Source: Caballeronia grimmiae (lineage in GTDB: Bacteria > Pseudomonadota > Gammaproteobacteria > Burkholderiales > Burkholderiaceae). Taken from it: a DNA stretch of 64,000 nt. The translations under genes and the position numbers were made by a program. The stretch is from NCBI RefSeq assembly GCF_000698555.1, contig NZ_JFHE01000010.1, positions 1-64,000 on the forward strand. Direction: 5' to 3'. Shown piece by piece: positions 9,690 through 18,862 of the stretch. The first letter of the stretch is position 1; each line of letters begins with the position of its first letter. The notes beneath the pieces were generated by a model. The model was given only the letters and a program-made list of their open reading frames with translations. It made no database searches and had not been told where the DNA came from.

Positions 9690-10069
9690 GAATCGGTGCT
9701 GCTAGTCGCTGGCGGGGCGGGACTGTAACACGGCCGGCCTCAATGGTTATCGAGCAAGTTGCGTCACCGTTTATCTGACGATGACCGCGATGATACCTAC
9801 AACGAAGCGGCGAGACAGTGCGACATGAGTTCTCGAGCGCTTCTCTGTAATTTTCCTTTCGGTCGTATAGAGATTCGAGCAATCGCATCAAGCTAATTGA
9901 AGGAAAACCGATTGAACCGAGAGCCGTTAATGCGCGCAAGCGAAACAGTTTCAGTGATGCAACGCAAAGTCAGCCCTTTTGAATACCGCTTGAACCGCGC
10001 AGCGACCAAATCAACAACGCCGGACGTGTAGTCACTATCGCCGACCCTTTTCACGTTTTGTTGCATTCG

Positions 10070-10098
10070 GGCCGATACGTCGAACTAACATATCGGCC
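10070..10098. promoter_or_regulatory. Inverted repeat upstream of the TPR/glycosyltransferase gene
   Basis: Perfect 8-bp repeat GGCCGATA / TATCGGCC with a 13-nt spacer, 25 nt before the start codon at 10123. The rest of the 433-nt gap 9690-10122 shows no credible gene. The repeat could be an operator or a leader hairpin hiding the ribosome site. Confidence 0.4.
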
Positions 10099-10122
10099 AT
10101 CGCCTCGGCCGGAACGCCTGAA

Positions 10123-11358
10123 ATGAATTCAACGCTGCCCACCACCATCGACAATGTTCGCGTCTTGCGCCTCGCGGGCCGCGCAGCGGAAGCGCAAACG
10201 ATGCTACGGGAAATTGTCAATTCGCCGAATCAGGGCGGCATCTGGCCGGGTCAACTGGGCGTCGATCTGAATTTTCTCGGCATGCACGCCGAAGCGGAGA
10301 AATGCATCCGGCGCGGCTTGCTCGGTTCGTTGAGCGATTTCGTCCGCTATACGATCACCGAAGAACTGTACATGTCGTTGTACGCGCAGGGCAAATATCA
10401 CGAAGCGCTTGCACTGCACCGCATCAACCGCGATCTGCCGCGCGCCGAGTCGCTCCTCGCCACGCTTTTCAGCGGCAATCAGACCTGGGTGGAGTTGCTG
10501 AAACCCAAGATGCTCGGCATCGACGAGCCGGTCGCCGGCAAATCGATTCTGCTTCTGGGGGAAGGCGGTTTCGGCGATATGGTCCTCTTCTCCCGATACA
10601 TCGACGCTCTGTTCCGCGAAGGCGCGCGAGAAGTGAAGCTCGAAGCGTTCGACTTCTGGGCCGATGTCATTCGTCCGCGTCCGGGCTTGCGCGTCGCCCG
10701 GATGACTGCCGAGGCGCGCACGGACGAAGCACAGCGATGCGACCGCGTCGCCAGCCCGTTCCACCTGTGGGCGCGCTATCAGTCTTCGCCGTACTTTCCG
10801 CAAGAAAACCCCGCTGCGCTCATTTCGCTCGACGCCGTTCGGTCCTTGCCGCCCGAAGCCGCCGCGCTGCTAGCCGAGGAATCGTCGCGCCTGAAAGTCG
10901 GGCTGGTGTGGCGCAGCACGAGCGGCGCGCGCCACGAGCCGTATCGCTCGATGCAACTGGCGCAACTCGCCGGAGTGCTGGGCAATCCAGATTGCCGCTT
11001 CTATTCGCTGCAAGTCGGCGACCTGAGCGATGACGAGCGCGCGCTGATGCAGGCACACGACGTCGTCGATCTCGGGCCGTACTTGCACAACTTCGGCGAC
11101 ACCGGCCGCGCGTACGAGCAACTCGATCTCTTCATCTCGATCGATACCGGCGCCGCGCATCTCGCGGGCGCGCTGAATCGTCCGGTATGGGTGCTGCTCT
11201 CGCAGGCATGCGACCACCGCTGGTACGACTGCCGGCGTTATACGCCGTGGTATGCGTCGATGCGGCTCTATCGTCAGGAACGTCTCGGCGACTGGTCGGT
11301 TCCGCTCGCCGACATGTCCGCGGAACTCGCGCAACTCGCCGCGGAAAAGCGCGCCTAG
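10123..11358 (+). CDS. TPR protein with GT9-like (heptosyltransferase-type) C-terminal domain
   Basis: 411-residue cytoplasmic protein. The N-terminal ~110 residues are helical and TPR-like (LRLAGRAAEAQTMLRE, YAQGKYHEALALH). The C-terminal half carries the glycosyltransferase-9/SPINDLY-like signature SIDTGAAHLAGALNRPVWVLL near residue 340, and a Rossmann-like ILLLGEGGFGDMVLFSRY near 140. Proteins of this build modify glycans or proteins, for example flagellin, but the acceptor is unknown. The gene end overlaps the convergent ClC gene by 4 nt. Confidence 0.7.
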   Translation: MNSTLPTTIDNVRVLRLAGRAAEAQTMLREIVNSPNQGGIWPGQLGVDLNFLGMHAEAEKCIRRGLLGSLSDFVRYTITEELYMSLYAQGKYHEALALHRINRDLPRAESLLATLFSGNQTWVELLKPKMLGIDEPVAGKSILLLGEGGFGDMVLFSRYIDALFREGAREVKLEAFDFWADVIRPRPGLRVARMTAEARTDEAQRCDRVASPFHLWARYQSSPYFPQENPAALISLDAVRSLPPEAAALLAEESSRLKVGLVWRSTSGARHEPYRSMQLAQLAGVLGNPDCRFYSLQVGDLSDDERALMQAHDVVDLGPYLHNFGDTGRAYEQLDLFISIDTGAAHLAGALNRPVWVLLSQACDHRWYDCRRYTPWYASMRLYRQERLGDWSVPLADMSAELAQLAAEKRA

Positions 11359-13115
11359 GACTTCTTCAGCGCCTGAGCGCGTCGAAACGTCCTGAACCGT
11401 TCCCGCCGATGCTCCTCGTCGAAGTGCGCGCGCGCCGGCTTCACCAGATCGCTACGCGACACGATGCCCACGAGCCGCATCGACGCCGTGTCCGTCACAA
11501 CCGGCAGGCGCTCTAGTTCATGCACGGCGAGACGCGTCGCGGCGAGGCGGCACGGTTCGCCGGGTAGCGCGACGACCGGCGGCGCATCCGCGCGGCGCGA
11601 CAGCACTTCGCCGGCGGTCGCCGCACCGGACGCATCGAGCAGGGCCGCGCGATCCAGCACGCCGACGAGCGCGCCGTCGCGCGCGACCGGATACGCCCGG
11701 TGCGCCTGCTGCGGCCCGAAGTGCTGCGCGAGCACGTCGTCGATCCGCGTGGCGGCGTCGATGGTGTGGACATCGCGCGTCATGACTTCATCGACGTGAT
11801 GACGCTCCAGCGGATCGACGCCATATTCGCGATAGATGTGATAGCCGCGCCGCGCGATTTTCTCCGTCATGATCGAACGCCGCATGACGACCGTCGCAAA
11901 GCCGTGCGCGGCGAGCGTCGCCGTGAGCAGCGGCAGGAGCGCGTTGCTGTCGTGCGTGAGGCCGAACGCGAAGACGATGGCGGTCAGCGGCGCGCCCAGC
12001 GTGGCGGCGAGCGTCGCGGCCATGCAGACGAGCGGCCATAGCGCGGCGTCGTGGCCGGGCAGGACCGCGCCGAGCACGGTGCCGAGTCCCGCGCCGAGCA
12101 TCAGGAGCGGCGCGAGCACGCCGCCCGATGTGCCGGACGCCAGCGCGACGACCCAGATCACCGCCTTCACGGCGAGAATCGCGAGCGCGACCTGAATCGC
12201 AATGTGCTGATGCAGCAGATCGCCGATCACGTCATAGCCGACGCCGAGGGCGCGCGGTTCGATGAATCCGCCAATCCCGACGACCAGTCCGCCGATCGCC
12301 GGCCACCACATCCAGTGCAGCGGCAGTTTGCCGAACGCATCCTCGAGCTTGTAGAGCGCCGCGGACAATCCCGACGCGAGCGCGCCCGACAGCAATCCCG
12401 CGACGAGGCAGGACAAGAGCGACAGCATCTGCGGCGGTTCGGTCTGCATCGGAAAGAGGGCGCCGGTGCCGAACACCATCGCGCGCGCGAAGCCCGCCAC
12501 CGCGCACGCCAGCGCGACGGGCAGAAAACTGCGCGGCCGCCATTCGAACAGCAGCAGTTCGACGGCCAGCAGCACCGCCGCGACCGGCGTGCCGAACACC
12601 GCCGTCATGCCGGCCGCCGCGCCCGCGACGAGCAGCGTCTTGCGCTCCGCGGCGGTCACGTCGATGCATTGCGCAATCAGCGAGCCGAGCGCGCCGCCCG
12701 TCATGATGATCGGCCCTTCCGCGCCGAACGGTCCGCCGCTGCCAATGACGATCCCCGACGACAGCGGCTTGAGCACCGCCACTTTCGGCGACATGCGGCT
12801 TTTGCCGAAGAGAATCGCCTCGATTGCCTCGGGAATGCCGTGTCCGCGAATTTTTTCGGAGCCGAAGCGCGCCATCATGCCGACGATCAGCCCGCCGATC
12901 ACCGGAATCACGATGACCCACGCGCCCAGCGTGTTCAGCGCGGGCGAGCGGTCCGCGATGGACAACGTTCCGAAGAAGAACAGGTTGGTGAACAGGTGGA
13001 TGAGCGCGAGCAGCACGACCGCCGCGAGCGTGCTGATGCCGCCGATGATCGCCGCGAGTCCGCAGATGCGCAGCAGCCTGTCGTTGACGGAGAAGTCGCG
13101 TTTGTGATGATTCAT
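11355..13115 (-). CDS. ClC-family chloride channel/antiporter with C-terminal CBS pair
   Basis: 586-residue inner-membrane protein with a ClC core (1-about 430) and two CBS domains (about 440-570) that usually bind adenine nucleotides. Anion-pathway motifs are GHGIPEA, GAEGP (gating Glu kept) and GGVLAP. The Ser of the usual GSGIP motif is His here. Glu in FEWRP corresponds to the internal proton glutamate of exchangers, which favours an H+/Cl- antiporter. It is last in an apparent HPP-MarR-ClC operon. Confidence 0.88.
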   Translation of the reverse strand: MNHHKRDFSVNDRLLRICGLAAIIGGISTLAAVVLLALIHLFTNLFFFGTLSIADRSPALNTLGAWVIVIPVIGGLIVGMMARFGSEKIRGHGIPEAIEAILFGKSRMSPKVAVLKPLSSGIVIGSGGPFGAEGPIIMTGGALGSLIAQCIDVTAAERKTLLVAGAAAGMTAVFGTPVAAVLLAVELLLFEWRPRSFLPVALACAVAGFARAMVFGTGALFPMQTEPPQMLSLLSCLVAGLLSGALASGLSAALYKLEDAFGKLPLHWMWWPAIGGLVVGIGGFIEPRALGVGYDVIGDLLHQHIAIQVALAILAVKAVIWVVALASGTSGGVLAPLLMLGAGLGTVLGAVLPGHDAALWPLVCMAATLAATLGAPLTAIVFAFGLTHDSNALLPLLTATLAAHGFATVVMRRSIMTEKIARRGYHIYREYGVDPLERHHVDEVMTRDVHTIDAATRIDDVLAQHFGPQQAHRAYPVARDGALVGVLDRAALLDASGAATAGEVLSRRADAPPVVALPGEPCRLAATRLAVHELERLPVVTDTASMRLVGIVSRSDLVKPARAHFDEEHRRERFRTFRRAQALKKS

Positions 13116-13149
13116 GCCTTCGCTCCCGAACCAGAAAACTGCGGATAAC

Positions 13150-13560
13150 TCAGAGGTCGATCTGCGGCACGCGAAACGCGCCTTCCAGCGACTTCAGCTC
13201 CGCGCGATGCAGCGCCGCCAGCCGCGCGAGCACTTGCTCGCCGCGTGGCTCCAGATGCACCTGCACCTGCCGCCGGTCTTCCGCGCTCGGTTCGCGCCGC
13301 ACGAGCCCGAGCGCCTCGCAGCGCGTGACCAGCGCCACCACGCCGTGATGCTGCGATTGCAGCCGCTCGGCCAGCTCGCCGACCGTCGCCCAGGCGCGGC
13401 CGGGATAGCCCTTGATATGCAGGAGCAGCAGATATTGCAGCGGCGTGATGCCTTCCTCCTGCGCCGCGCGCTCGGAGAATCGTTCGAATCGCCGCATCTG
13501 ATAGCGGAACTCGGATAGCTGCTCGAAGTCGGGCTTGGCGAGGGTGCGGGGCGGTTTCAT
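13150..13560 (-). CDS. MarR-family transcriptional regulator
   Basis: 135-residue MarR protein. An N-terminal dimerisation helix precedes a winged helix with TVGELAERLQSQHHGVVALVTRCE (recognition region about 60-85), and the wing contains the DRRQVQVHL motif typical of the family (D-R-R). ATG 13560 is 7 nt after the HPP gene stop, giving a tight operon. It probably controls the flanking transport genes in response to a small ligand. Confidence 0.85.
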   Translation of the reverse strand: MKPPRTLAKPDFEQLSEFRYQMRRFERFSERAAQEEGITPLQYLLLLHIKGYPGRAWATVGELAERLQSQHHGVVALVTRCEALGLVRREPSAEDRRQVQVHLEPRGEQVLARLAALHRAELKSLEGAFRVPQIDL

Positions 13561-13567
13561 CGTTGCA

Positions 13568-14713
13568 TCAGGCGCTCCGGCGTTCGCCCGCAAAGCTCTG
13601 GCGATACAGCCCGGAAATAAGGTCGGTTTCGGTGATCATGCCGAGCAGCCGTTCGTCGCCATCGACGACCGGAATGTGGTGATGGCCGAAGTCCGCGAAC
13701 ATCGGCACCAGGTCGGCGATGGCGGTGCGCGCGCTCACGGTGCACACGTCGGTGGTCATCAGCGACGCGATGCGCGGCGGCGTCGCCGATGGCCCGCGCA
13801 TCAACCGCTCGACGGCGCGTCTGAACGGATGGCGCGGCGTCGCACGGTGCGCCGGTGCGAGATCGGCGCGCGTCACGATGCCGATCACGCGGCGCGTCGC
13901 ATCGATCACGGGAAGCGCCTTCACGCGATGCCTGGCGAGCAGTGCAAGCGCCTCCTGCGCACTCGTTTCCGGCGATACGGCGACGACCGCGCGGGACATG
14001 ATGTCCGCGCAGGAAAACTCGGTGAAGCGGCGCGCGTACGCCTGCAACTGCGTTTCCCGCAGCAGCGCTTCGAGATCGTCAGGATCGATGTCGAGCATTT
14101 CGCTGCGGCGCGCGAGCACGGCTTCGAGATCGGCGCGCAGGAACGACGCCGCATCGGGCGATTTCGGCGCGGCTTGCGCGACGTGCGGATAGCGGTGGCC
14201 CGTCAGCGCATGAAACACGATCGCCGAGCACAGCAGCGCGAACGATTGAATCGCGACCGGCGCCAGCACGAAACCGTAGCCGAGCGCGTGGATCGACGGC
14301 CCGCCGAGCACCGCCGTCAACGCGACCGCGCCCGAGGGCGGATGCACGCAGCGCAGCGCGAACATCGCGCAGATCGCGAGCGCGATGGCGAGGGCGGCGG
14401 CATCGACGGGATCGTGGATCAATGCGGCGCACGTCACGCCGACGATCGCCGAGACGAGATTGCCGCCGATGATCGGCCACGGCTGCGCGAGCGGGCTCGC
14501 CGGCACCGCGAACAGCAGCACGGCGGAGGCACCCATCGGCGCGATGAGGAACGGAATCGCCGATGCATCGCCGACCAGCAGATGCGCGATGCCGCCCGTC
14601 AGCGCAATGCCGATAAGCGCGCCGACGCCGGCGCGCAGGCGCTCGGTCCATCGGAGCGTGACCGGAGCGGGAAGAAAGCCGTGTAACCAGCGGAGCAAGA
14701 CGGGGCGCGTCAC
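13568..14713 (-). CDS. HPP-family membrane protein with two CBS domains
   Basis: 381 residues. The N-terminal HPP domain has four or five membrane helices and the motif RCVHPPSGAVAL that names the family. A cytoplasmic CBS pair follows (IMSRAVVAVSP ..., LMTTDVCTVS ...). HPP proteins have been linked to nitrite transport in chloroplasts; the bacterial substrate is unsettled. GTG 14713 is preferred over the in-frame upstream extension, but the start is uncertain. Pairing with a CBS-ClC channel suggests shared control of anion flux by nucleotides. Confidence 0.8.
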   Translation of the reverse strand: MTRPVLLRWLHGFLPAPVTLRWTERLRAGVGALIGIALTGGIAHLLVGDASAIPFLIAPMGASAVLLFAVPASPLAQPWPIIGGNLVSAIVGVTCAALIHDPVDAAALAIALAICAMFALRCVHPPSGAVALTAVLGGPSIHALGYGFVLAPVAIQSFALLCSAIVFHALTGHRYPHVAQAAPKSPDAASFLRADLEAVLARRSEMLDIDPDDLEALLRETQLQAYARRFTEFSCADIMSRAVVAVSPETSAQEALALLARHRVKALPVIDATRRVIGIVTRADLAPAHRATPRHPFRRAVERLMRGPSATPPRIASLMTTDVCTVSARTAIADLVPMFADFGHHHIPVVDGDERLLGMITETDLISGLYRQSFAGERRSA

Positions 14714-14788
14714 GTTGCTTGATCGTGAGATTGAAGGTGTCGAATTTGGACGGCGAGCCCGGACGGTGCTCGCCAAAGCGTGAAATTA

Positions 14789-14803
14789 TATCGCAACGTG
14801 ATA
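14789..14803. promoter_or_regulatory. Candidate MarR operator in a divergent promoter region
   Basis: Imperfect 15-bp palindrome TATCGCAACGTGATA lies between the divergent HPP (start 14713) and transglutaminase (start 14871) genes. The next-but-one gene encodes a MarR protein, making this a plausible site. It is inference from symmetry and position only. Confidence 0.3.
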
Positions 14804-14870
14804 CAAATTGTCGCGACCGGTTCGGCTCCTGTACGATGGACGCTCGCACCGTTCCTTTCGTCGATCCGCC

Positions 14871-16742
14871 ATGAAGCGCTTCCCGCATGCACTGGCGTTG
14901 CTGATGGCCGCACTGCCCGCGTTCGCCGCGCCTCCCGTCGCGCAGGGCGGCGACGATCCTTCGACCATCGTGAGCGACGTTCACGAGTTCATCGTCGCGG
15001 AAGACGGCTCCGTCACCGAGGACGACGAAACCGTGCTGCGCGCGAACACGCCGGCGGGCATCGACGAAATCGCCCAGCGATATGTCTGGTACGACCGCAG
15101 CGTGTCGAAGGTGGAGATCGTCGAGGCGTATTCCGTCGATGCGAACGGCGCGCGTCACGATGTATCGCCCGATCAGATCCGCGACATTCAGGAACCGCGT
15201 TCGGCGGGCGCGCCGACGTTTCAGGACGCGAAACTGCGCGCGGTGATTTTTCCGGCGGTAGGCGTCGGCTCGACGGTGCATCTGCATTTCCGAAAGAGCC
15301 AGGCCAGCCCGGTCATCCCCGGACAGTTCAACTATTTCGTCGAGCCGGGGCAGCGGCCCGTGCTGGACCAGCGCCTGGTGTTCGATCTTCCGGCGGCCAA
15401 ACCGCTTTACGCCGATGCTCGCGGCTTTGCCGCCGATCCGCCCGTGACCGCGAACGGCCGCACGCGCTATGCGTTCGGTTATCGCCGCGAGCGCGTGGCG
15501 CGCATCGAGAGCGGCTCCGTCGGCTATGCGCAGTACGGCGACCGGCTGATGGTCTCCACGTTCGCGGACTACGCGGCCTTTGCGGCGAGCTATCGCGGGC
15601 CGGCCGTCGACGCCACCGCAACCGATCCGGCGATACGCGCGCTCGCCTTATCGCTGACCGCCAGCGACGCCGATGCCCGCGCGAAGGCCAAAACGCTGTA
15701 CGACTGGGTGCGCCGCAATATCCGCTACGTGGCGATGTTCATCGGCCAGAGCCCGGCGGCGCCGCATCGCGTGACGGAAGTGCTCGCGAACCGTTATGGC
15801 GATTGCAAGGACCATGTGGCGCTGTACGGTGCGTTGCTCGATGCCGTCGGCGTGCGCAACGAAGCCGCGCTGATCGGGCTCGGCTCGGTGTATGCGCTGC
15901 CATCGGTGCCGGGTTACGGAGCGGGCGCGATCAATCACGTCATCACGTATCTGCACGATCTCGGCATGTATGCGGACAGCACGGCGTCGAGCGTCGAGTT
16001 CGGTTTCCTGCCGCTTGCCGATATGGACAGGCCGACGGTGCTCGTCGAATCGGGCGTGCTGTCGCGCACGCCACCGACGCAGCCGCTTTCTCGCACGGCG
16101 CGGCTGCAGATCGATGTCGCGCCGGAGGGCGTCGCGAACTTCGCCTACTGGGTCGAGGATGCGGGATGGAGCGCTGAAATCGAGCGGATGAATCTTCGGC
16201 TTGCGAGCAGCCAGCGGCGCGACCAGATTGCGGCAGACCGCTTGCGATACACGAACTTGCGCGGTGCGGGCGCGCTCACCACGAGCGATGTCGACGCCAC
16301 CAGCGGCCCGTTCGCGACGACGCTGCGCGGCACGCTCGACGAAATCGTATGGCCGACGGGCACGACCGCGCTGCCCGCCCTGACGAGCCTGTCAGGCGGC
16401 ATTGCGACGCAAACGCGCAACTGGCTTGCCGAACGCACGCGCACGCAGCCGTACTTGTGCGTCGGCGGCGCTTACGACGAAGTCGCGCAGATTGCGCTTC
16501 CCAGGGCGATGCAAGTCGTGGAAGTCCCCGACGATGTCGACGTGACGAGTGAATTCTTTCAGTATCGTTCGCGCTATGTGTTCGATGCGTCGACGAACGT
16601 GGTTCAGGTGTCGCGCACACTCGATGCGCGCTTTGGCAAGCAGGTCTGCTCGCCCGACGATTTTCAGGCGGCGTTACCCGCTTTCAAGAAAATAGAGCGG
16701 GATACGCAAGCGCAGATCATTGTTAAGTCATCCGTACGATGA
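14871..16742 (+). CDS. Exported DUF3857 / transglutaminase-like protein
   Basis: 623-residue periplasmic protein. A signal peptide (residues 1-19, ending AFA) leads into a DUF3857 beta domain (about 40-220). A transglutaminase-core domain follows with catalytic Cys312 in RYGDCKDH, a His in INHVI and an Asp in YLHD. A C-terminal region is related to DUF2140/3858-type domains. Such proteins may be proteases, cross-linkers or hydrolases of peptide bonds. ATG 14871 is chosen because it begins the signal peptide. Confidence 0.85.
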   Translation: MKRFPHALALLMAALPAFAAPPVAQGGDDPSTIVSDVHEFIVAEDGSVTEDDETVLRANTPAGIDEIAQRYVWYDRSVSKVEIVEAYSVDANGARHDVSPDQIRDIQEPRSAGAPTFQDAKLRAVIFPAVGVGSTVHLHFRKSQASPVIPGQFNYFVEPGQRPVLDQRLVFDLPAAKPLYADARGFAADPPVTANGRTRYAFGYRRERVARIESGSVGYAQYGDRLMVSTFADYAAFAASYRGPAVDATATDPAIRALALSLTASDADARAKAKTLYDWVRRNIRYVAMFIGQSPAAPHRVTEVLANRYGDCKDHVALYGALLDAVGVRNEAALIGLGSVYALPSVPGYGAGAINHVITYLHDLGMYADSTASSVEFGFLPLADMDRPTVLVESGVLSRTPPTQPLSRTARLQIDVAPEGVANFAYWVEDAGWSAEIERMNLRLASSQRRDQIAADRLRYTNLRGAGALTTSDVDATSGPFATTLRGTLDEIVWPTGTTALPALTSLSGGIATQTRNWLAERTRTQPYLCVGGAYDEVAQIALPRAMQVVEVPDDVDVTSEFFQYRSRYVFDASTNVVQVSRTLDARFGKQVCSPDDFQAALPAFKKIERDTQAQIIVKSSVR

Positions 16743-16748
16743 GTGACT

Positions 16749-18575
16749 TCACTGCGCATCGCGTGCTACGCGGAAGCCGTTCTGCGACTGGCGCACGCTT
16801 GCGCTGTATTTGAAGCGCGTCGCCGATTGCATATAGGCCGCTCCTTCGCGCCACGATCCGCCGCGAATCACGCGCACGGAGCAGGAAGGGTCGTCCCATG
16901 CACGGCCATCGGCGGGGGCGTTCTTGTACGAGCTATGCCAGCAATCGGCGACCCATTCCCATACGCTGCCGTTCGTGTCGTATAGACCGAATGGATTGGC
17001 GGCGAACGAGCCGGCCGGCGTCGGCGCGTCGGCGCGATACGGCTCGCCGCAATCCTTGCAATCGGCGGTGCCTTTTTTCATCTGCTCGCCCCACCAGTAA
17101 GTGCTCTGCGTCCCGCCGCGCGTGGCATATTCCCATTCGGCTTCCGTTGGCAGGCGATACGGCTTGCCGCCCACCTTGCTCAGCCACTTCACATAGACCT
17201 GGGCGTCGTCCCAACTGACATTGCGCATCGGCGAATTGGCGACCGGCGCGGCGGCGCTGCTGTCCGGTGCGATGCGCGTGCATGCGCCCGCATCCGCACA
17301 GGCGTTCCATTGTTCGACCGTCACTTCGTATTTGCCGATAGCAAAGGGCCGCGCAATCGTCACGTGATGCGGCGGCTTCTCGGCGGGATCGTCGTTATTG
17401 CTGCCCATCGTGAAGCTGCCGGGCGTGATCGCGATCAGCAGCGGACACGCAGCGCAGTCCTTGATTTCGCTGGCGGCGGCCTTGACGGTCGTGTTCGCGT
17501 TGGTGGCGGGCTTTGTCGCGACCGCTGCAGAGGCGGCGGCATCCTGACGTGGCTTGTCTGCCGTTACTGCGGGAGAGGCAGGCTTGCCGGGCGGCGGCAC
17601 AGCGGGCTTCGCCGTTGCGCTCGCACGCAACCGGTCGATGCGCGCCTTCGCAAGCGCCGCAAAGCGCCCGTTCGGATACGCCTTCAGATAGGCCTCGTAA
17701 TCGCTGGGATACGTGCTGTCCTTGATCGAATCCCAGAAGGTCAACTCATATTGCTCGTTGCTGTCCTTCGGAAGAATGCCGCGCGTGCGCACCGGTGTTT
17801 CGTCGGCGGCCGTCATTTGCATGATGGATACTTGCCGCCCGAGCGAGACCTCGTTGCGTAAAGTCGATGCGATCCACGGTTGCTGACCGCCATGCGACTG
17901 GCGAGCGACGTCGAGTGCGGCAGCATCGAACAATGCGGGCGATAGATGCCGTTGTCCGCGCAGTTGCCGCAGAATCGCTGCGGTGAACACGCCGTTATGT
18001 TCGCTTTCGGATGCCAATGTATCCGGCGATGCTGCAAACGCGACGAGCGTACGCGGCGGCAAATGCAGCGTGCGTGGGGGCGTTTTGCCGAAGGGGTCAT
18101 TGAGGCACATATCGAGCACGACGATGTTCTTCGCGAGCGGCCTTCGATGCGCGAGTCTCGCGATTAGATCTCGCACCGCAACGCCTTTTGTCATCAGTTG
18201 AAGCGGCGCATTCTCGTGAACGTCGATCGGCAGCAGCATTGCGTCGCCGCCAGCCTGAATGCCGTGGCCGGCGAAATAAACAAGCGCGTTATCGCGGGGG
18301 CCGAGACGATCCATGAATGCATCGATTGCATGCTGCATTGCGTCTGCGTCGGCGTCCCTCAGCTGCGTCACGTCAAAGCCCAGCGACGAGAGTGCGGCGC
18401 TCACATCCCCGGCATCATGTTGCGCACCCGGCAACGCATGTTCCGCATAATCAGCATTGCCGATGACAATCGCGAGGTTACGCACGGCAGGCGGAGAGGG
18501 TGGCGACGGAGACCGGGCGAACGCCACGCCGATCATGAACATGCCTGCGATGAATAGAATTCGCCACATCTTCAT
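16749..18575 (-). CDS. Caspase-like (C14) protein with C-terminal FGE-sulfatase-like domain
   Basis: 608-residue exported or membrane-anchored protein. An N-terminal hydrophobic signal is followed by a caspase-fold domain (about 30-250) with catalytic His in YFAGHGIQ and Cys in LDMCLNDPF. A low-complexity Ala/Pro/Lys linker (about 330-395) leads to a formylglycine-generating-enzyme-like domain (about 400-608: TMGSNND, YRLPTEAEWEYA, GGSWREG, NGFRVAR). The FGE part lacks the paired catalytic cysteines of true FGE in its GGSW...R segment, so it is probably a binding or scaffold domain. It is divergent from the tandem DUF4399 genes. Confidence 0.85.
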   Translation of the reverse strand: MKMWRILFIAGMFMIGVAFARSPSPPSPPAVRNLAIVIGNADYAEHALPGAQHDAGDVSAALSSLGFDVTQLRDADADAMQHAIDAFMDRLGPRDNALVYFAGHGIQAGGDAMLLPIDVHENAPLQLMTKGVAVRDLIARLAHRRPLAKNIVVLDMCLNDPFGKTPPRTLHLPPRTLVAFAASPDTLASESEHNGVFTAAILRQLRGQRHLSPALFDAAALDVARQSHGGQQPWIASTLRNEVSLGRQVSIMQMTAADETPVRTRGILPKDSNEQYELTFWDSIKDSTYPSDYEAYLKAYPNGRFAALAKARIDRLRASATAKPAVPPPGKPASPAVTADKPRQDAAASAAVATKPATNANTTVKAAASEIKDCAACPLLIAITPGSFTMGSNNDDPAEKPPHHVTIARPFAIGKYEVTVEQWNACADAGACTRIAPDSSAAAPVANSPMRNVSWDDAQVYVKWLSKVGGKPYRLPTEAEWEYATRGGTQSTYWWGEQMKKGTADCKDCGEPYRADAPTPAGSFAANPFGLYDTNGSVWEWVADCWHSSYKNAPADGRAWDDPSCSVRVIRGGSWREGAAYMQSATRFKYSASVRQSQNGFRVARDAQ

Positions 18576-18693
18576 ATTCTTTACGTCCGGCTGGAGTGAA
18601 CGGCAAGCGCAGCGAACACCTTGCAACGTATTGCGCTGACCTACCCAACAACGATAGCACGCTGTCTTTCGGCGTCTAATCCCCCAAAAGAAG

Positions 18694-18712
18694 GTATGCG
18701 AATGCGGCATAC
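18694..18712. repeat. Inverted repeat in the divergent region 18576-18862
   Basis: Perfect GTATGC-N7-GCATAC repeat in the 287-nt divergent region between the caspase-like and DUF4399 genes. Its right arm, GGCATACG, also occurs in the sigma-54-like element of peptide 3 (minus strand) and, as GGCATACC, of peptide 1. This may be coincidence. The region otherwise shows no gene. Confidence 0.35.
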
Positions 18713-18862
18713 GCATCCCTTCCGACGCACGTATCTTTTTAAAACGTTACGTCCTAATCTGGAAGCGAACTCCACGCGGCATGTCGAGCACGGACGTGCG
18801 TCTCAGCGCGAAAACGCGCGACTGCCGGATCTCCTGCTGCTTTATGAAGAGGCATCCACGAC

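Noticed and set aside
12051-13148. Long plus-strand open frame across the ClC gene
   Set aside because: Arg/His/Asp-rich, low-complexity translation typical of the antisense of a GC-rich membrane-protein gene; the minus-strand ClC protein is unambiguous.
18576-18862. Sigma-54-like GG-N10-GC hits near the caspase-like and DUF4399 genes
   Set aside because: Only the invariant dinucleotides match; such hits are expected by chance in this GC-rich DNA.
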